Of a stretch of 33,011 nucleotides of DNA, positions 8,265 through 18,720 are shown in pieces (the first letter of the stretch is position 1; the number at the start of each line of letters is the position of its first letter). This DNA comes from an uncultured Bacteroidota bacterium (GTDB lineage: Bacteria > Bacteroidota > Bacteroidia > UKL13-3), in the NCBI GenBank assembly GCA_903901345.1, contig CAIUQQ010000052.1, positions 1 through 33,011 of the forward strand, in the 5' to 3' direction. The notes beneath the pieces are model-generated. The model was given only the letters and a program-made list of their open reading frames with translations. It was not told the DNA's origin and did no database searches. The position numbers were made by a program, and so were the translations under genes.

Positions 8265-9773
8265 TTAATTACCAATTGCTCCTCTCGCAATGTTTTCCAT
8301 GATTATTTGTGTATCGGGTGAAATGATATTGATTAACCAAAATGGTGCTAATCCAATAGAAAGAATGGCAAATATTAACAATACCGAAGCCATTTTTTCG
8401 TTCCAAGTTGCATCTTTTAAATGATTGAAATGTTCATTTTTAATTGGTCCCATAATGGCACTTCCAGCAGCCCTTAAAATATAAACTGCGGTTACCACAA
8501 TAGATGCCGCGGCAAGAATAGTAGCTATTCTGTGAAAAGCATCGGGTTGCTGCCAAGCACCAACAAACACTACCATTTCCGATACAAATCCACTAAAGCC
8601 AGGTAAGCCTAATGAACATAAACCGGCAATGATAAATACCGAAGAAAGGAATGGAATTGTTTTCAATAATCCGCCTAATTCTTTTATTTGTCGGGTATGT
8701 GTTCGTTCGTAAATCATGCCAATAGCACCAAAGAAAAGGGCTGTCATTAAACCATGAGAAACCATTTGCATTACTGCACCAATTAATGCGGTTTTGGTTA
8801 ACATGCCAATTCCTAATAATATAAATCCGCAATGACTTACCGATGAATAAGCATTGATATACTTCAAATCTTTTTGCATTAAAGTTGCAAAAGCACCATA
8901 AATAATGGCAATGGTTGCTAATAAAACTATGATCCAAGAATAGTGTTGCGCAGCTTCTGGCATTAAATAAGTAGCTACTCTTAAACATCCGTAACCGCCT
9001 AATTTCATAGATATTCCAGCTAAAAACATAGAAGCCGCAGTGGGTGCCGATGAATGTCCGTCAGGAACCCAAGTATGAAATGGAAATAATGCAGTAAATA
9101 CTCCAAACCCAATAAATAAGAATGGAAAAATAAACAATTGTGTTTCGTAAGGAATTTGTTGATGTGCAATTTTCAGTAAATCCCAAGTATGTACGCCACC
9201 ACCTATATCGGTATTGAAATAAGTAGCCAATAAACCAATTAAAACCAAAGCAGAACCACCCATTAACATCAACGCTAACTTCATGGCACTGTATTCTTTT
9301 TTGCCACTGCCCCAAATGGCTATCAATAAAAATTTAGGAATTACCGCTAATTCTAGGAAGAAAAACATGGTAAATAAATCCAATGAAATGAAGAAACCAT
9401 AAGCCCCAACACTTAATAATAACAGTAAAAAGAAAAACTCTTTGGTTAAGGTTTCAATTTTCCAAGAAATTAAAATACCGCAAGTAACTACAAAAGCGGT
9501 TAGCATAATCATGATTACAGAAATGCCATCTACGCCCACATAATATTCAATGTTCATGGCACTGTACCAACTGTATCGTGCTTCAAAAAGCATTTGTGCA
9601 GTATTGCCCGCTGAACGTTCGCCATAGTATGAATACATGAGCAATGAAGCAATGGTTAATTGAAGCAATGAACCAATTAAAGCGGTCCATTTTATCTGCG
9701 TTACGTTACGGCAAAACAATATTGCCAACGTAGTGAGCAGCGGAAAAATTACTAATATTGATAAATTCGTCAT
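8265..9773 (-). CDS. nuoM: NADH-quinone oxidoreductase subunit M
   Basis: FPFHTWVPDGHSSAPTAASMFLAGISMKLGGYG, KYINAYSSVSHCGFILLG. Confidence 0.95.
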   Translation of the reverse strand: MTNLSILVIFPLLTTLAILFCRNVTQIKWTALIGSLLQLTIASLLMYSYYGERSAGNTAQMLFEARYSWYSAMNIEYYVGVDGISVIMIMLTAFVVTCGILISWKIETLTKEFFFLLLLLSVGAYGFFISLDLFTMFFFLELAVIPKFLLIAIWGSGKKEYSAMKLALMLMGGSALVLIGLLATYFNTDIGGGVHTWDLLKIAHQQIPYETQLFIFPFLFIGFGVFTALFPFHTWVPDGHSSAPTAASMFLAGISMKLGGYGCLRVATYLMPEAAQHYSWIIVLLATIAIIYGAFATLMQKDLKYINAYSSVSHCGFILLGIGMLTKTALIGAVMQMVSHGLMTALFFGAIGMIYERTHTRQIKELGGLLKTIPFLSSVFIIAGLCSLGLPGFSGFVSEMVVFVGAWQQPDAFHRIATILAAASIVVTAVYILRAAGSAIMGPIKNEHFNHLKDATWNEKMASVLLIFAILSIGLAPFWLINIISPDTQIIMENIARGAIGN

Positions 9774-9784
9774 TCCTTAATTTT

Positions 9785-11713
9785 TTAGTTCCATAAATAA
9801 ATAAACAACAACATAAACCCTAGCACTCCAACAAAAAAGTAACTTGCATATTGTTGCAATTTCCCTGACTGTAAACCTTTAATATTATCTGAAATTTGTG
9901 CTGTTGTATCAGCAAACAAATTCATTAAACCATCTACAATATTTTTGTCAATCCAAGCTGCGGGTTTCCCTATTAAATTGAAAATAACTTTTTGGGTAAT
10001 GAACATATACAATTCATCCATATAGAATTTTTTGTGTGCTGCTGTATATAATCCACCTAAAGAAGTGGCAATGGTTTGTGGTTTACTATTTTCAGATTTG
10101 TATAAACTACTTGCCAATAAAATTCCTCCAATAGCTAACAAAACAGGAGTTAATGAAAACAAATAATCAATATGAGTTTCTAAAGCTAAACCATCGGAAG
10201 TTACCAAAGATGCAATTGGGAAAAAGCCTGCAAAAACTGCCAAAACTGCCAAAATAATCAAAGGTATTTTCATACTTAAAGTTCCTTCTCCATGTCCGTT
10301 TTCATGCACATGACTTTCTTTGCTCCAGAAAATAGAGAAGTATAACCTGAACATATAAAATGCTGTTAAACCTGAAGTAAATAATGCTACAAAAAACACC
10401 ATTTTATTGGAGTGAAATGCTGCTAATAAAATTTCTTCTTTACTGAAAAATCCAGCAAATGGAGGAATTCCTGCAATGGCTAAGCAAGCAATTAAAAAAG
10501 TAATATGTGTAATTGGCATGAGTTTCCTTAAACCACCCATGTCTTTCATTTCATTGCTATGCACCAAATGAATAACTGCTCCAGCACCTAAAAATAACAA
10601 CGATTTAAAGAATGCGTGAGTAAACAAATGAAACATTGAAGCCATATAGCCTAATCCACCTTCGCCACCATGTTTGGCAACGCCTAACGAGAACATCATG
10701 TAACCAATTTGCGACATGGTAGAATAAGCCAAAACTCTTTTTATATCGGTTTGTGTGCAAGCAATAATGGCTGCAAACAATGCTGAAAATGCACCCACAT
10801 AAGTTACCACAGTTAAAGCAGCTGCATCAAAAGCAAAAATGGGGAATAAACGTGCTACTAAAAATACACCTGCAACTACCATGGTTGCCGCATGAATTAA
10901 AGCGGAAACAGGAGTTGGACCTTCCATGGCATCAGGTAACCAAATATGAAATGGAAACATGGCCGATTTACCAGCACCACCTAAAAATACCAAAACCAAT
11001 CCCCAAGTTAATGCGCTAATTCCAATAAATGAAGCACCGGCAGCATTAACAAAATAAGGTGAAGAAGCATCGGTTAAGCGAGCTATCAATGTTCCAAAAT
11101 CTAAAGTTTCGGCACTGTAAGCTAAAATCAAAATGCCAATTAAAAAACCTAAATCGGCAAAACGGGTAACGATGAATGCTTTTTTAGAAGCAGCCACGGC
11201 TGATGGTTTGTCGAAATAATAACCAATGAGTAAGAATGAAGAAACGCCCACCAATTCCCAAAACATGTAAATTTGGAAAATATTTGACGATAAAACCAAA
11301 CCAAGCATGGAGAAAGTAAACAAGGAAAGAAATGCATAATAAGTAGCAAAACGTTCTTCGCCTTTCATGTATCCCAAACTAAAAATATGAACCATGAGTG
11401 AAACAAAAGTTACCACCACAATCATCATCATAGAAATAGGATCAAGCATGATTCCCATGTCGATAGAAACAGAAGGCGTAAACTGTAGCCATGTATATTT
11501 TAAAGCAATAATGGGTTGGTAAATGCCATTTATTTTACCCGAAATAAAGAAATATTGGTAAGCAGTTACCAACGAAATTATGGTAGAAATGAGCAAGGAA
11601 ATTGTTCCTATAATTCCAGAAAATGCGCTTAAATATTTTCTGCCAAATAAACCTAAAACAACAAAGGTTGCTAAAGGTATAAGTGGAATTAATGCGATAG
11701 TATAGTTCGACAT
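9785..11713 (-). CDS. nuoL: NADH-quinone oxidoreductase subunit L
   Basis: FWELVGVSSFLLIGYYFDKPSA, PFHIWLPDAMEGPTPVSALIHAATMVVAGVFLVAR, KRVLAYSTMSQIGYMM. Confidence 0.96.
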   Translation of the reverse strand: MSNYTIALIPLIPLATFVVLGLFGRKYLSAFSGIIGTISLLISTIISLVTAYQYFFISGKINGIYQPIIALKYTWLQFTPSVSIDMGIMLDPISMMMIVVVTFVSLMVHIFSLGYMKGEERFATYYAFLSLFTFSMLGLVLSSNIFQIYMFWELVGVSSFLLIGYYFDKPSAVAASKKAFIVTRFADLGFLIGILILAYSAETLDFGTLIARLTDASSPYFVNAAGASFIGISALTWGLVLVFLGGAGKSAMFPFHIWLPDAMEGPTPVSALIHAATMVVAGVFLVARLFPIFAFDAAALTVVTYVGAFSALFAAIIACTQTDIKRVLAYSTMSQIGYMMFSLGVAKHGGEGGLGYMASMFHLFTHAFFKSLLFLGAGAVIHLVHSNEMKDMGGLRKLMPITHITFLIACLAIAGIPPFAGFFSKEEILLAAFHSNKMVFFVALFTSGLTAFYMFRLYFSIFWSKESHVHENGHGEGTLSMKIPLIILAVLAVFAGFFPIASLVTSDGLALETHIDYLFSLTPVLLAIGGILLASSLYKSENSKPQTIATSLGGLYTAAHKKFYMDELYMFITQKVIFNLIGKPAAWIDKNIVDGLMNLFADTTAQISDNIKGLQSGKLQQYASYFFVGVLGFMLLFIYLWN

Positions 11714-11721
11714 ATCTTTAG

Positions 11722-12036
11722 TTAAAACTTCATCAAATCAGCATCGTTCACATCTATTGATTTGCTGCTACGATACAAGTGAATAATTATGGCAATGGCC
11801 ACTGCAGCTTCAGCAGCAGCAATGGTGATAATAAAAATGGTAAAGAAAGTTCCATCTAATTTACCCGCATGTAAAAATTTGTTGAAAGCAACAAAATTGA
11901 TATTTACACTGTTCAAAATAAGTTCTATGGACATTAACATAGTAACCATGTTTCTGCGAGTTAGGAAACCATAAACGCCTATAAAAAATAAAATGGCGCT
12001 TAAAAATAAAATATGAGTTAAACCAATTTCGTTCAT
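11722..12036 (-). CDS. nuoK: NADH-quinone oxidoreductase subunit K
   Basis: 104 aa; GVYGFLTRRNMVTMLMSIELILNSVNINFV and TIAAAEAAVAIAIIIHLYR. Confidence 0.95.
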   Translation of the reverse strand: MNEIGLTHILFLSAILFFIGVYGFLTRRNMVTMLMSIELILNSVNINFVAFNKFLHAGKLDGTFFTIFIITIAAAEAAVAIAIIIHLYRSSKSIDVNDADLMKF

Positions 12037-12548
12037 GCTTCTGTTTTTGGTTTTAAGGCAATTACAATTGATCCAATTAAGGCGGCAAGCAATAACATAC
12101 TCACTACTTCAAAAGGTAAAATAAATCCGTGTTCGGTGGTACTTAACATTTGTCGTCCAATGTTTTTAACTGTTGGTTCTATAGCAGTGTTTGTAGAGGC
12201 AACAAATGAGTAATTATTGATTAATGAAATAACAAAGGCACAAGCAAAAACGACTGCCAAAGCTGATACTATTATCGACATTAATTTAGGTTTCTCCATG
12301 TCTTTTCCCGATGCGTGGGTTAAAAATATGGAGAATATGATGAGTACTACGATTCCACCAATGTAAACTACTATTTGCACAGCAGCTATAAATTCATAGT
12401 TCAAGTAAAAATATAATCCAGCAATTCCCATTAATGAAAATAGCAAATAAATAGCCGAACGGAATATTTTTTTGGCAGTAACTGCCAAAATTCCTCCACC
12501 TATTATTACGGCTGCTAAAATGTAAAATATGACTATCGATGCACTCAT
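12033..12548 (-). CDS. nuoJ: NADH-quinone oxidoreductase subunit J
   Basis: YLNYEFIAAVQIVVYIGGIVVLIIFSIFLT; 4-bp overlap with nuoK. Confidence 0.93.
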   Translation of the reverse strand: MSASIVIFYILAAVIIGGGILAVTAKKIFRSAIYLLFSLMGIAGLYFYLNYEFIAAVQIVVYIGGIVVLIIFSIFLTHASGKDMEKPKLMSIIVSALAVVFACAFVISLINNYSFVASTNTAIEPTVKNIGRQMLSTTEHGFILPFEVVSMLLLAALIGSIVIALKPKTEA

Positions 12549-12608
12549 TTTATATTGTTTTTTTATTAAATTTTTAAATCAAAAATCCTAATTCACAAAT
12601 CAAAAATT

Positions 12609-13085
12609 CTACTCTACTCCTTGCATTAATTTAGAATCTGGCATATTCAAAATTTTCTTCAATTGTTTTTTATCGTAAACACTGTGTTCAAAATTTTGCG
12701 CCATTACAATTGCGTCAGATGGGCAAGCCACCACACATAAATTGCACATGGTGCATAAATCTAAATGATAAACAAAGGCATCAATTCTCTTTTTCTTTTT
12801 ACCATCTTCTAAAATTTCTTGCTTGGTAATAATTTTTATTGTTCCGTTCGGGCAAGCTATTTCGCAAGCCTGACAGCCAGTGCAACGGTGTTCATTATTA
12901 TCATCATGAGGCATTACTACTTCGCCTCTAAAACGATCGAACATTTTTAAAGTTGCTCTATTATCAGGATATTCTTCTGTTTTAATTTCATCGAGATGGG
13001 TAAAATAATATCCAGTCACTCTCATCCCTACCAGTAAGGATTTAACCGATTTGTATATTGTACCGAAATATTCTTTTAAAAACAT
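12609..13085 (-). CDS. nuoI: NADH-quinone oxidoreductase subunit I (2x[4Fe-4S])
   Basis: CTGCQACEIACP and CTMCNLCVVACP ferredoxin motifs in operon context. Confidence 0.95.
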   Translation of the reverse strand: MFLKEYFGTIYKSVKSLLVGMRVTGYYFTHLDEIKTEEYPDNRATLKMFDRFRGEVVMPHDDNNEHRCTGCQACEIACPNGTIKIITKQEILEDGKKKKRIDAFVYHLDLCTMCNLCVVACPSDAIVMAQNFEHSVYDKKQLKKILNMPDSKLMQGVE

Positions 13086-13143
13086 CTTCTTTAGTTGTTA
13101 GTTGTCTGTTGATAGTTGTTCGTTTTTGTTAATATTTTTATTC

Positions 13144-14238
13144 CTATAAGTGCCAACCCATAATGGCCATCACTGTTATTATTATTACATTTACCATGCT
13201 TATTGGCAATAAATATTTCCATTCTAAAGTGAGCAATTGATCTACGCGCAAACGTGGGAATGTCCATCTAAACCACATAATAATAAATATAATCAAAAAC
13301 GTTTTTGAAAAAAACCAGATAGATGATGGAATAAAATCCATGATGTGGTTAAATCCATCTAATCCACCAATATGAAAAGGCATCCAACCACCTAAAAACA
13401 AAGTAGCTGCAATGGCCGAAACCACAAATAAATTAATGTATTCCGACAATAAAAACATAGCGAATTTCATTCCTGCATATTCCGTATGAAAACCACCAGT
13501 TAACTCTTGATCAGCTTCTGCTAAATCGAATGGTGCACGGTTAATTTCAGCAGTAGATGCAATTACAAAAATTACAAATGAAATCATTACAGGGATATGT
13601 CCTTTTATAATCCACCAACCATTTTCTTGACTTCTAACAATATCGCCTAAACTTAAACTTCCACTTAAAACTACAATAGAAATCAAAGACAATCCAACTG
13701 ATAATTCATAACTTACAATTTGTGCGCCACTTCGCATGGCACCTAGCAATGAATACTTGTTATTACTTGACCAACCAGCCATTAAAATTCCAATTACACC
13801 AAGCGATGAAACAGCCGAAACATAAAGTACACCAATATTAATATCATACAATTGAAAATCTTTTGCAAAAGCAATTGGAGCAATCACCATCATAGAGCCA
13901 ATAACCATAATTACAGGTGCTAAGTTAAATAAAAACTTATCGGCACTATCAGGAGTTAACCCTTCTTTCAATAATAATTTTACGGTATCGGCTACAATTT
14001 GTAAAGAACCTTTAGGCCCAACTCTATTCGGCCCTAATCTTATTTCCATAAATGCTGCAACTCTGCGTTCCATGTATCCTAAAAAGAAACAAAGTATGAC
14101 CAAAAAAGCAATCAGACTTACACCAGTTATTACCATTTCAGTTACATGAAGCAGCATTGGATTTATTATCAAATCTGCAAGCAAATTATGAACATAAGTT
14201 GCAAAAGAAGAAAAGCTATAGGTTAATAAAATTTTCAT
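13144..14238 (-). CDS. nuoH: NADH-quinone oxidoreductase subunit H
   Basis: YMERRVAAFMEIRLGPNRVGPKGSLQIVADTVKLLLKE, INRAPFDLAEADQELTGGFHTEYAGMKFAMF. Confidence 0.96.
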   Translation of the reverse strand: MKILLTYSFSSFATYVHNLLADLIINPMLLHVTEMVITGVSLIAFLVILCFFLGYMERRVAAFMEIRLGPNRVGPKGSLQIVADTVKLLLKEGLTPDSADKFLFNLAPVIMVIGSMMVIAPIAFAKDFQLYDINIGVLYVSAVSSLGVIGILMAGWSSNNKYSLLGAMRSGAQIVSYELSVGLSLISIVVLSGSLSLGDIVRSQENGWWIIKGHIPVMISFVIFVIASTAEINRAPFDLAEADQELTGGFHTEYAGMKFAMFLLSEYINLFVVSAIAATLFLGGWMPFHIGGLDGFNHIMDFIPSSIWFFSKTFLIIFIIMWFRWTFPRLRVDQLLTLEWKYLLPISMVNVIIITVMAIMGWHL

Positions 14239-15359
14239 CGGTCAATATCAGGAATTACTAAATCAATGGTTGACATAATCGCAACTAAATCTCCAATTTT
14301 TCCTCCTTTTGCCATTAATGGCAATGCAGAAAGATTTGAAAAACCTGGTGAACGATACTTAATTCTGTATGGACTTGCAGCGCCATCACTTACTATAAAC
14401 ACACCTAATTCGCCTCTTGGAGTTTCTACTCTTTGGTAAAATTCACCTTTAGGAAGCTTGATTACATTTTTTGTTTTTGCTTGAAATTCGCCTTCAGGAA
14501 TATTGTCAATTAATTGTTCAATAATTGAAACCGATTGTTTCATTTCTTGCATTCTAATCATGTACCTTGCATAGCAATCGCCACCGTTATCTAATATCTC
14601 ATCAAACTGAACTTGGTTATATGCTGAATAAGGAATAAGTTTTCTTATATCGCAACTAACACCCGAAGCTCTGGCAGTTGGACCTGTTACACCATAAGAA
14701 ATGGCGTCTTCTTTTGAAAGAAATCCAACTCCTTTTGTTCTATTTTCAAATATTACATTGCCAGTCATAATATTATCGTATTCCTGGAATTTACCTTTTA
14801 TTTGAGACAAAACTTCCTTTGTTCTTTTCTGAAAATTTGGATGAATATCGTACATTACACCACCCGGAACCATAAAGTTTTGAGTCAATCTTGCACCACA
14901 AGTTTCCTCCATAATTTCCATGATAAATTCACGTTCTCTGAATGCATAAAAGAAAGGAGTAACAGCTCCTAGGTCAAGCCCAGTGCAGCCCCACCATAAT
15001 AAGTGTGATTGCAATCTGGTTAATTCTGCTAAAATGGTACGAATATATTTTGCTCTATCAGGTACTTCTAATTGCAAACCTTTTTCCACTGTTAAAGCAC
15101 AAGCTTCGTTGTTAATATGAGCAGCCAAATAATCCATGCGACTGGTAGCAAAAATAAAATTTCTATACGAAAGACTTTCACTCATTTTTTCAATCGAGCG
15201 ATGAATATATCCTAAATGTGGCTGAACTTTTTTAACAGTTTCACCATCTAACCAAACTTTTAAATGAAGCACCCCGTGAGTAGATGGATGCTGAGGTCCC
15301 ATGTTTATTACAAACTCACCTTCTTCTGTTACGTAATCGTCTTCTATCAGGCCTCTCAT
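14235..15359 (-). CDS. nuoD: NADH-quinone oxidoreductase subunit D
   Basis: NMGPQHPSTHGVLHLKVWLDGE, HLGYIHRSIEKM, TPRGELGVFIVSDG. Confidence 0.96.
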   Translation of the reverse strand: MRGLIEDDYVTEEGEFVINMGPQHPSTHGVLHLKVWLDGETVKKVQPHLGYIHRSIEKMSESLSYRNFIFATSRMDYLAAHINNEACALTVEKGLQLEVPDRAKYIRTILAELTRLQSHLLWWGCTGLDLGAVTPFFYAFREREFIMEIMEETCGARLTQNFMVPGGVMYDIHPNFQKRTKEVLSQIKGKFQEYDNIMTGNVIFENRTKGVGFLSKEDAISYGVTGPTARASGVSCDIRKLIPYSAYNQVQFDEILDNGGDCYARYMIRMQEMKQSVSIIEQLIDNIPEGEFQAKTKNVIKLPKGEFYQRVETPRGELGVFIVSDGAASPYRIKYRSPGFSNLSALPLMAKGGKIGDLVAIMSTIDLVIPDIDR

Positions 15360-15811
15360 AATGATATCATGTTTTCGTCAACGTAATCTTTTCTTAAAGG
15401 ATAACCGTTCCAGTCATCGCTTAAAAACAACCTGCGTAAATCGGGATGATTAATAAATTTTATACCAAATAAATCAAAAACTTCACGTTCTAATAATTCG
15501 GCAGTTCGCCAAATATTACAAACAGTTGCTATTTCTGAGTTTTCTCTATTGCTAATTTTAGCTTTTAAAACAATGGTGTGGTTATGTGTTTTTGACAATA
15601 AATGATAAACCATCATTAAATGGTCTTTCCAATCAATGCAGGTTAAACAAAACAAATAATCAAAATCAAATTCGCTATTTGAACGCAGTTCATTTATTAA
15701 AGGATATAACTCTTCCGAAGCAATATTTACATTTAAAAATTCTCCGGTTTCATCATAAACAGCCGATGGTAAAATGGCGCTGATGCTGCTTTTTAGTTCT
15801 TCTATGTTCAT
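15356..15811 (-). CDS. nuoC: NADH-quinone oxidoreductase subunit C
   Basis: [43 protein letters not shown]. Confidence 0.95.
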   Translation of the reverse strand: MNIEELKSSISAILPSAVYDETGEFLNVNIASEELYPLINELRSNSEFDFDYLFCLTCIDWKDHLMMVYHLLSKTHNHTIVLKAKISNRENSEIATVCNIWRTAELLEREVFDLFGIKFINHPDLRRLFLSDDWNGYPLRKDYVDENMISL

Positions 15812-16371
15812 CTAACGTCCTCTATTTTCTTTTTAAAATATTGTTCGTGTTTAATTTTTTCTTGCAATGTTATCATGGAATGCAACAAAGCTTCTGGGCG
15901 AGGCGGGCAACCAGGAATATAAACATCTACAGGAATTACGTGGTCTACCCCTTTAACTACAGAATAAGTATTATAAAAAAAAGGACCACCAGAAATGGTG
16001 CAAGCGCCCATGGCAATTACATATTTTGGTTCTGGCATTTGGTCGTATAAGCGTTTTAAAACCGGAGCCATTTTCATTACAATTGTTCCAGCTACTATTA
16101 TTAAATCGGCTTGTCGTGGAGTAGCACGCGCTACTTCAAATCCAAACCTTGACCAATCATGTTTTGCGCCAGCAGCCGACATCATTTCTATTGCGCAGCA
16201 GCTAGTTCCAAACACTAAAGGCCATAATGAATTAGAACGAGCCCAATTTATTACATCATCTAATTTTGTTACTAATATTCCTCCATCTGCGGTTTCGTGA
16301 ACTTGTCCAGGAAACGTCATTGGACCTTCCATACTTTTATTTATTTCCATTCCAAAGCTCCTTTTTTCCAC
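15808..16371 (-). CDS. nuoB: NADH-quinone oxidoreductase subunit B
   Basis: [59 protein letters not shown]. Confidence 0.96.
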   Translation of the reverse strand: MEKRSFGMEINKSMEGPMTFPGQVHETADGGILVTKLDDVINWARSNSLWPLVFGTSCCAIEMMSAAGAKHDWSRFGFEVARATPRQADLIIVAGTIVMKMAPVLKRLYDQMPEPKYVIAMGACTISGGPFFYNTYSVVKGVDHVIPVDVYIPGCPPRPEALLHSMITLQEKIKHEQYFKKKIEDVR

Positions 16372-16691
16372 GCATATAATAAACCCATAAATAAGATAAA
16401 CATAAATACTAATATTTCAAATAATGCTGGCATGCCAATTTCCTTTACCACTGTAGCCCAAGGATACATAAAAACCAACTCCACATCAAATACTAAAAAA
16501 ATCAATGCAAATAAATAATAGCCTACATTAAATTGAATCCAAGAGGTTCCAGTAGTAGGAATTCCACATTCGTAAGTTTCGCCTTTTTGGGCATTCTTCT
16601 TTGTTTTTGCAACTGCTAATGAGAGTAAAATTCCTGCTCCTGCAAATGCAATTCCACAAAGTAATAATAGTATTAGTGCTGATGAACCCAT
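16341..16691 (-). CDS. nuoA: NADH-quinone oxidoreductase subunit A
   Basis: [40 protein letters not shown]. Confidence 0.95.
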   Translation of the reverse strand: MGSSALILLLLCGIAFAGAGILLSLAVAKTKKNAQKGETYECGIPTTGTSWIQFNVGYYLFALIFLVFDVELVFMYPWATVVKEIGMPALFEILVFMFILFMGLLYAWKKGALEWK

Positions 16692-16865
16692 ATTTTAAGA
16701 TTTCAAATGTATTTGTTGCTATATTTTAAAAAAATGACCTGAATCATGGAAAAACAAATTATGTACGAACCTAAACTTTATTTAAAATTATTGCTTTTGC
16801 TAAATAAATCAATATTTTTGATGGGCAAATAAAACAATATTTTACAAAATACAAATACAAAATAT

Positions 16866-17645
16866 ATGAACAAAAAAATAATTGCCATTATAACCCTTTT
16901 AATTACAGGCTTTTTTGCAAAAGCACAAACTACTGCTACCGATTTTAATGTAAATGATTGTGGTGGAACTTCCCGCCATCTTTTTACAGAATTAGATGCA
17001 GGCAAAATAATCGTGTTAGCCATGGTCGATCCTTGTAGTTCATGTATTGGTCCAGCAAAATCGGCATTTGCTATTTCAAAAACTTATGAAGTCACAAACC
17101 CAGGAAAAGTAGTTTATTATTTAACCGATGATTTTGGAAATACTACTTGCGCAACACTTACTAGTTGGGCTTCTACTAATGCTATTGCTGGTGTGCCAAT
17201 AATTTCAGATGAAACTGTTTCACAAGCTAATTATGGCGGTGCAGCCATGCCAAAAATTGTAATTGTTGCAGGAACAAATCATAAAATTTATTTCAATCAA
17301 AACAACGGATTAAATGCCACCACATTTACTGTAGCAATTAACAATGCAATTGCTACTTCTAGCATAAAGGAATCTGTGCAATCTGATTTTAAAATGAGTG
17401 TATATCCTAATCCCGTAAACGATAAATTGACAGTAAATTATCATTTAAACACTGCGTCTGAAATTAGCTTTGAAATATATAATTTATTAGGTTCAAAAAT
17501 AAGAAGTTTTGCTGCTTTTAAGCAAAATTCAGGCGCTCATTTAGAATCAGAATTTGAAACAGAATCATTCAATAATGGTATTTATTTTTTAAAAATAAAT
17601 ACCAATGAAAATTCACAAATTATCAGATTTTCGGTATCTCATTAA
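16866..17645 (+). CDS. Secreted thioredoxin-fold protein (CSSC) with T9SS type A sorting domain
   Basis: Signal peptide, DPCSSCIGPAKSAF CxxC motif, AMPKIVIV cis-Pro-like segment, C-terminal YPNPVNDKLTVNY...GIYFLKINTNENSQIIRFSV. Confidence 0.75.
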   Translation: MNKKIIAIITLLITGFFAKAQTTATDFNVNDCGGTSRHLFTELDAGKIIVLAMVDPCSSCIGPAKSAFAISKTYEVTNPGKVVYYLTDDFGNTTCATLTSWASTNAIAGVPIISDETVSQANYGGAAMPKIVIVAGTNHKIYFNQNNGLNATTFTVAINNAIATSSIKESVQSDFKMSVYPNPVNDKLTVNYHLNTASEISFEIYNLLGSKIRSFAAFKQNSGAHLESEFETESFNNGIYFLKINTNENSQIIRFSVSH

Positions 17646-17662
17646 TTACTAATTTTTTAAAA

Positions 17663-18685
17663 ATGCGTTTGCTTATTATTTGTTTACTATGGTTTGTTTT
17701 TTCAAACAATTCTTTTTCACAAGGCTGTTGCTCGGGTGGTAGCGGAAGTCCAATAGCGGGTGGCGTTTCCCAAGGAGTGTTACAAGAAGGACAAATGGAA
17801 TTTGGTTTAAATCACCAATATTCTTATTCCAATTATTTATATAAAGGCAGTGTTTTAGATACCGCATTAGTAAACAAAATAGATAACCTTAACAGTAATT
17901 ATTTGTATTTTAGAATGGCTTATGGTGTTACTAAAAACTTTACTTTATCTGTTGAATCTGGGTACTTTTTGAACAGGAATTTAGTAAAATTACATCCTGA
18001 AAATATTGACAATACACAAAAATCATTGGGCATTGCCGATTTAATTATTTTCCCTAGGTATGATCTTTATAATAAATCGAAAAGCAAACACCAAACTGAA
18101 ATTACCATTGGACTTGGTGTAAAAATCCCTTTAGGAAAATATAACGATTCATCATTGGTATATGAAGACCCAACCTCAGGTCAAAAACAATTCACCACAT
18201 CTGCGCCAACAGTACAGCCTACCAACGGTTCCCACGATTTGTTCTTTTATGGTTTTGCCATGAGGGATTACAAAAAACTAAAATTTAAAGTTTTTGCCAA
18301 TGCCATGTATGTAAAAAAAGGTTGGAATCCTTTGGGTGAAAAATTTGGTGATTATTTTAGTGTTGGATTATTTATTGGTAAAACTTTTTTTAAGAAAATA
18401 GGCCTTACTTTACAGGCAAAAGGCGAGTGGATTGATGCCATGCAATCGGCACCTGGCGTTGATTTATTAGGTATGTATAATATTGATGTGAAATCGACTG
18501 GAAGCGAAAAATATTCGGTAGTTCCCCAAATTAATTACAGCATTGGCACATTTACTTTTTTTGCAATGAGCGATATCCCTTTTTACCAAAACATGAGAGG
18601 CACACAAATAGGTGCAAAATACCAATTAACAACAGGCATTACTTATCGATTTATGCCTAAAAAAATTTTATGGAAAAAGGTATAA
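17663..18685 (+). CDS. Putative outer-membrane beta-barrel-like protein with N-terminal QGCCSGGSGSPIAGG motif
   Basis: Signal peptide then CCSGGSGSPIAGG; remainder has alternating aromatic/polar segments (barrel-like). Confidence 0.55.
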   Translation: MRLLIICLLWFVFSNNSFSQGCCSGGSGSPIAGGVSQGVLQEGQMEFGLNHQYSYSNYLYKGSVLDTALVNKIDNLNSNYLYFRMAYGVTKNFTLSVESGYFLNRNLVKLHPENIDNTQKSLGIADLIIFPRYDLYNKSKSKHQTEITIGLGVKIPLGKYNDSSLVYEDPTSGQKQFTTSAPTVQPTNGSHDLFFYGFAMRDYKKLKFKVFANAMYVKKGWNPLGEKFGDYFSVGLFIGKTFFKKIGLTLQAKGEWIDAMQSAPGVDLLGMYNIDVKSTGSEKYSVVPQINYSIGTFTFFAMSDIPFYQNMRGTQIGAKYQLTTGITYRFMPKKILWKKV

Positions 18686-18720
18686 TTAAATAAAAATTTC
18701 TTTTTAAAAATCTTAACAAT

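Noticed and set aside
8593-12000. Several small ORFs inside nuoM, nuoL and nuoK (8593-8988, 9061-9315, 10780-11019, 11149-11349, 11789-11974)
   Set aside because: All are overlapping or antisense frames of strongly supported nuo genes.
13086-13143. GTTGTTAGTTG...TGATAGTTGTTCG repetitive sequence between nuoI and nuoH
   Set aside because: Short, degenerate, single occurrence in a 58-bp spacer; not enough structure to support a repeat or regulatory element.
16704-16711. TACATTTG on the minus strand upstream of nuoA as a -7 box
   Set aside because: Matches TAnnTTTG but would leave only a few nucleotides of 5' UTR before the nuoA ATG; no convincing -33 element.
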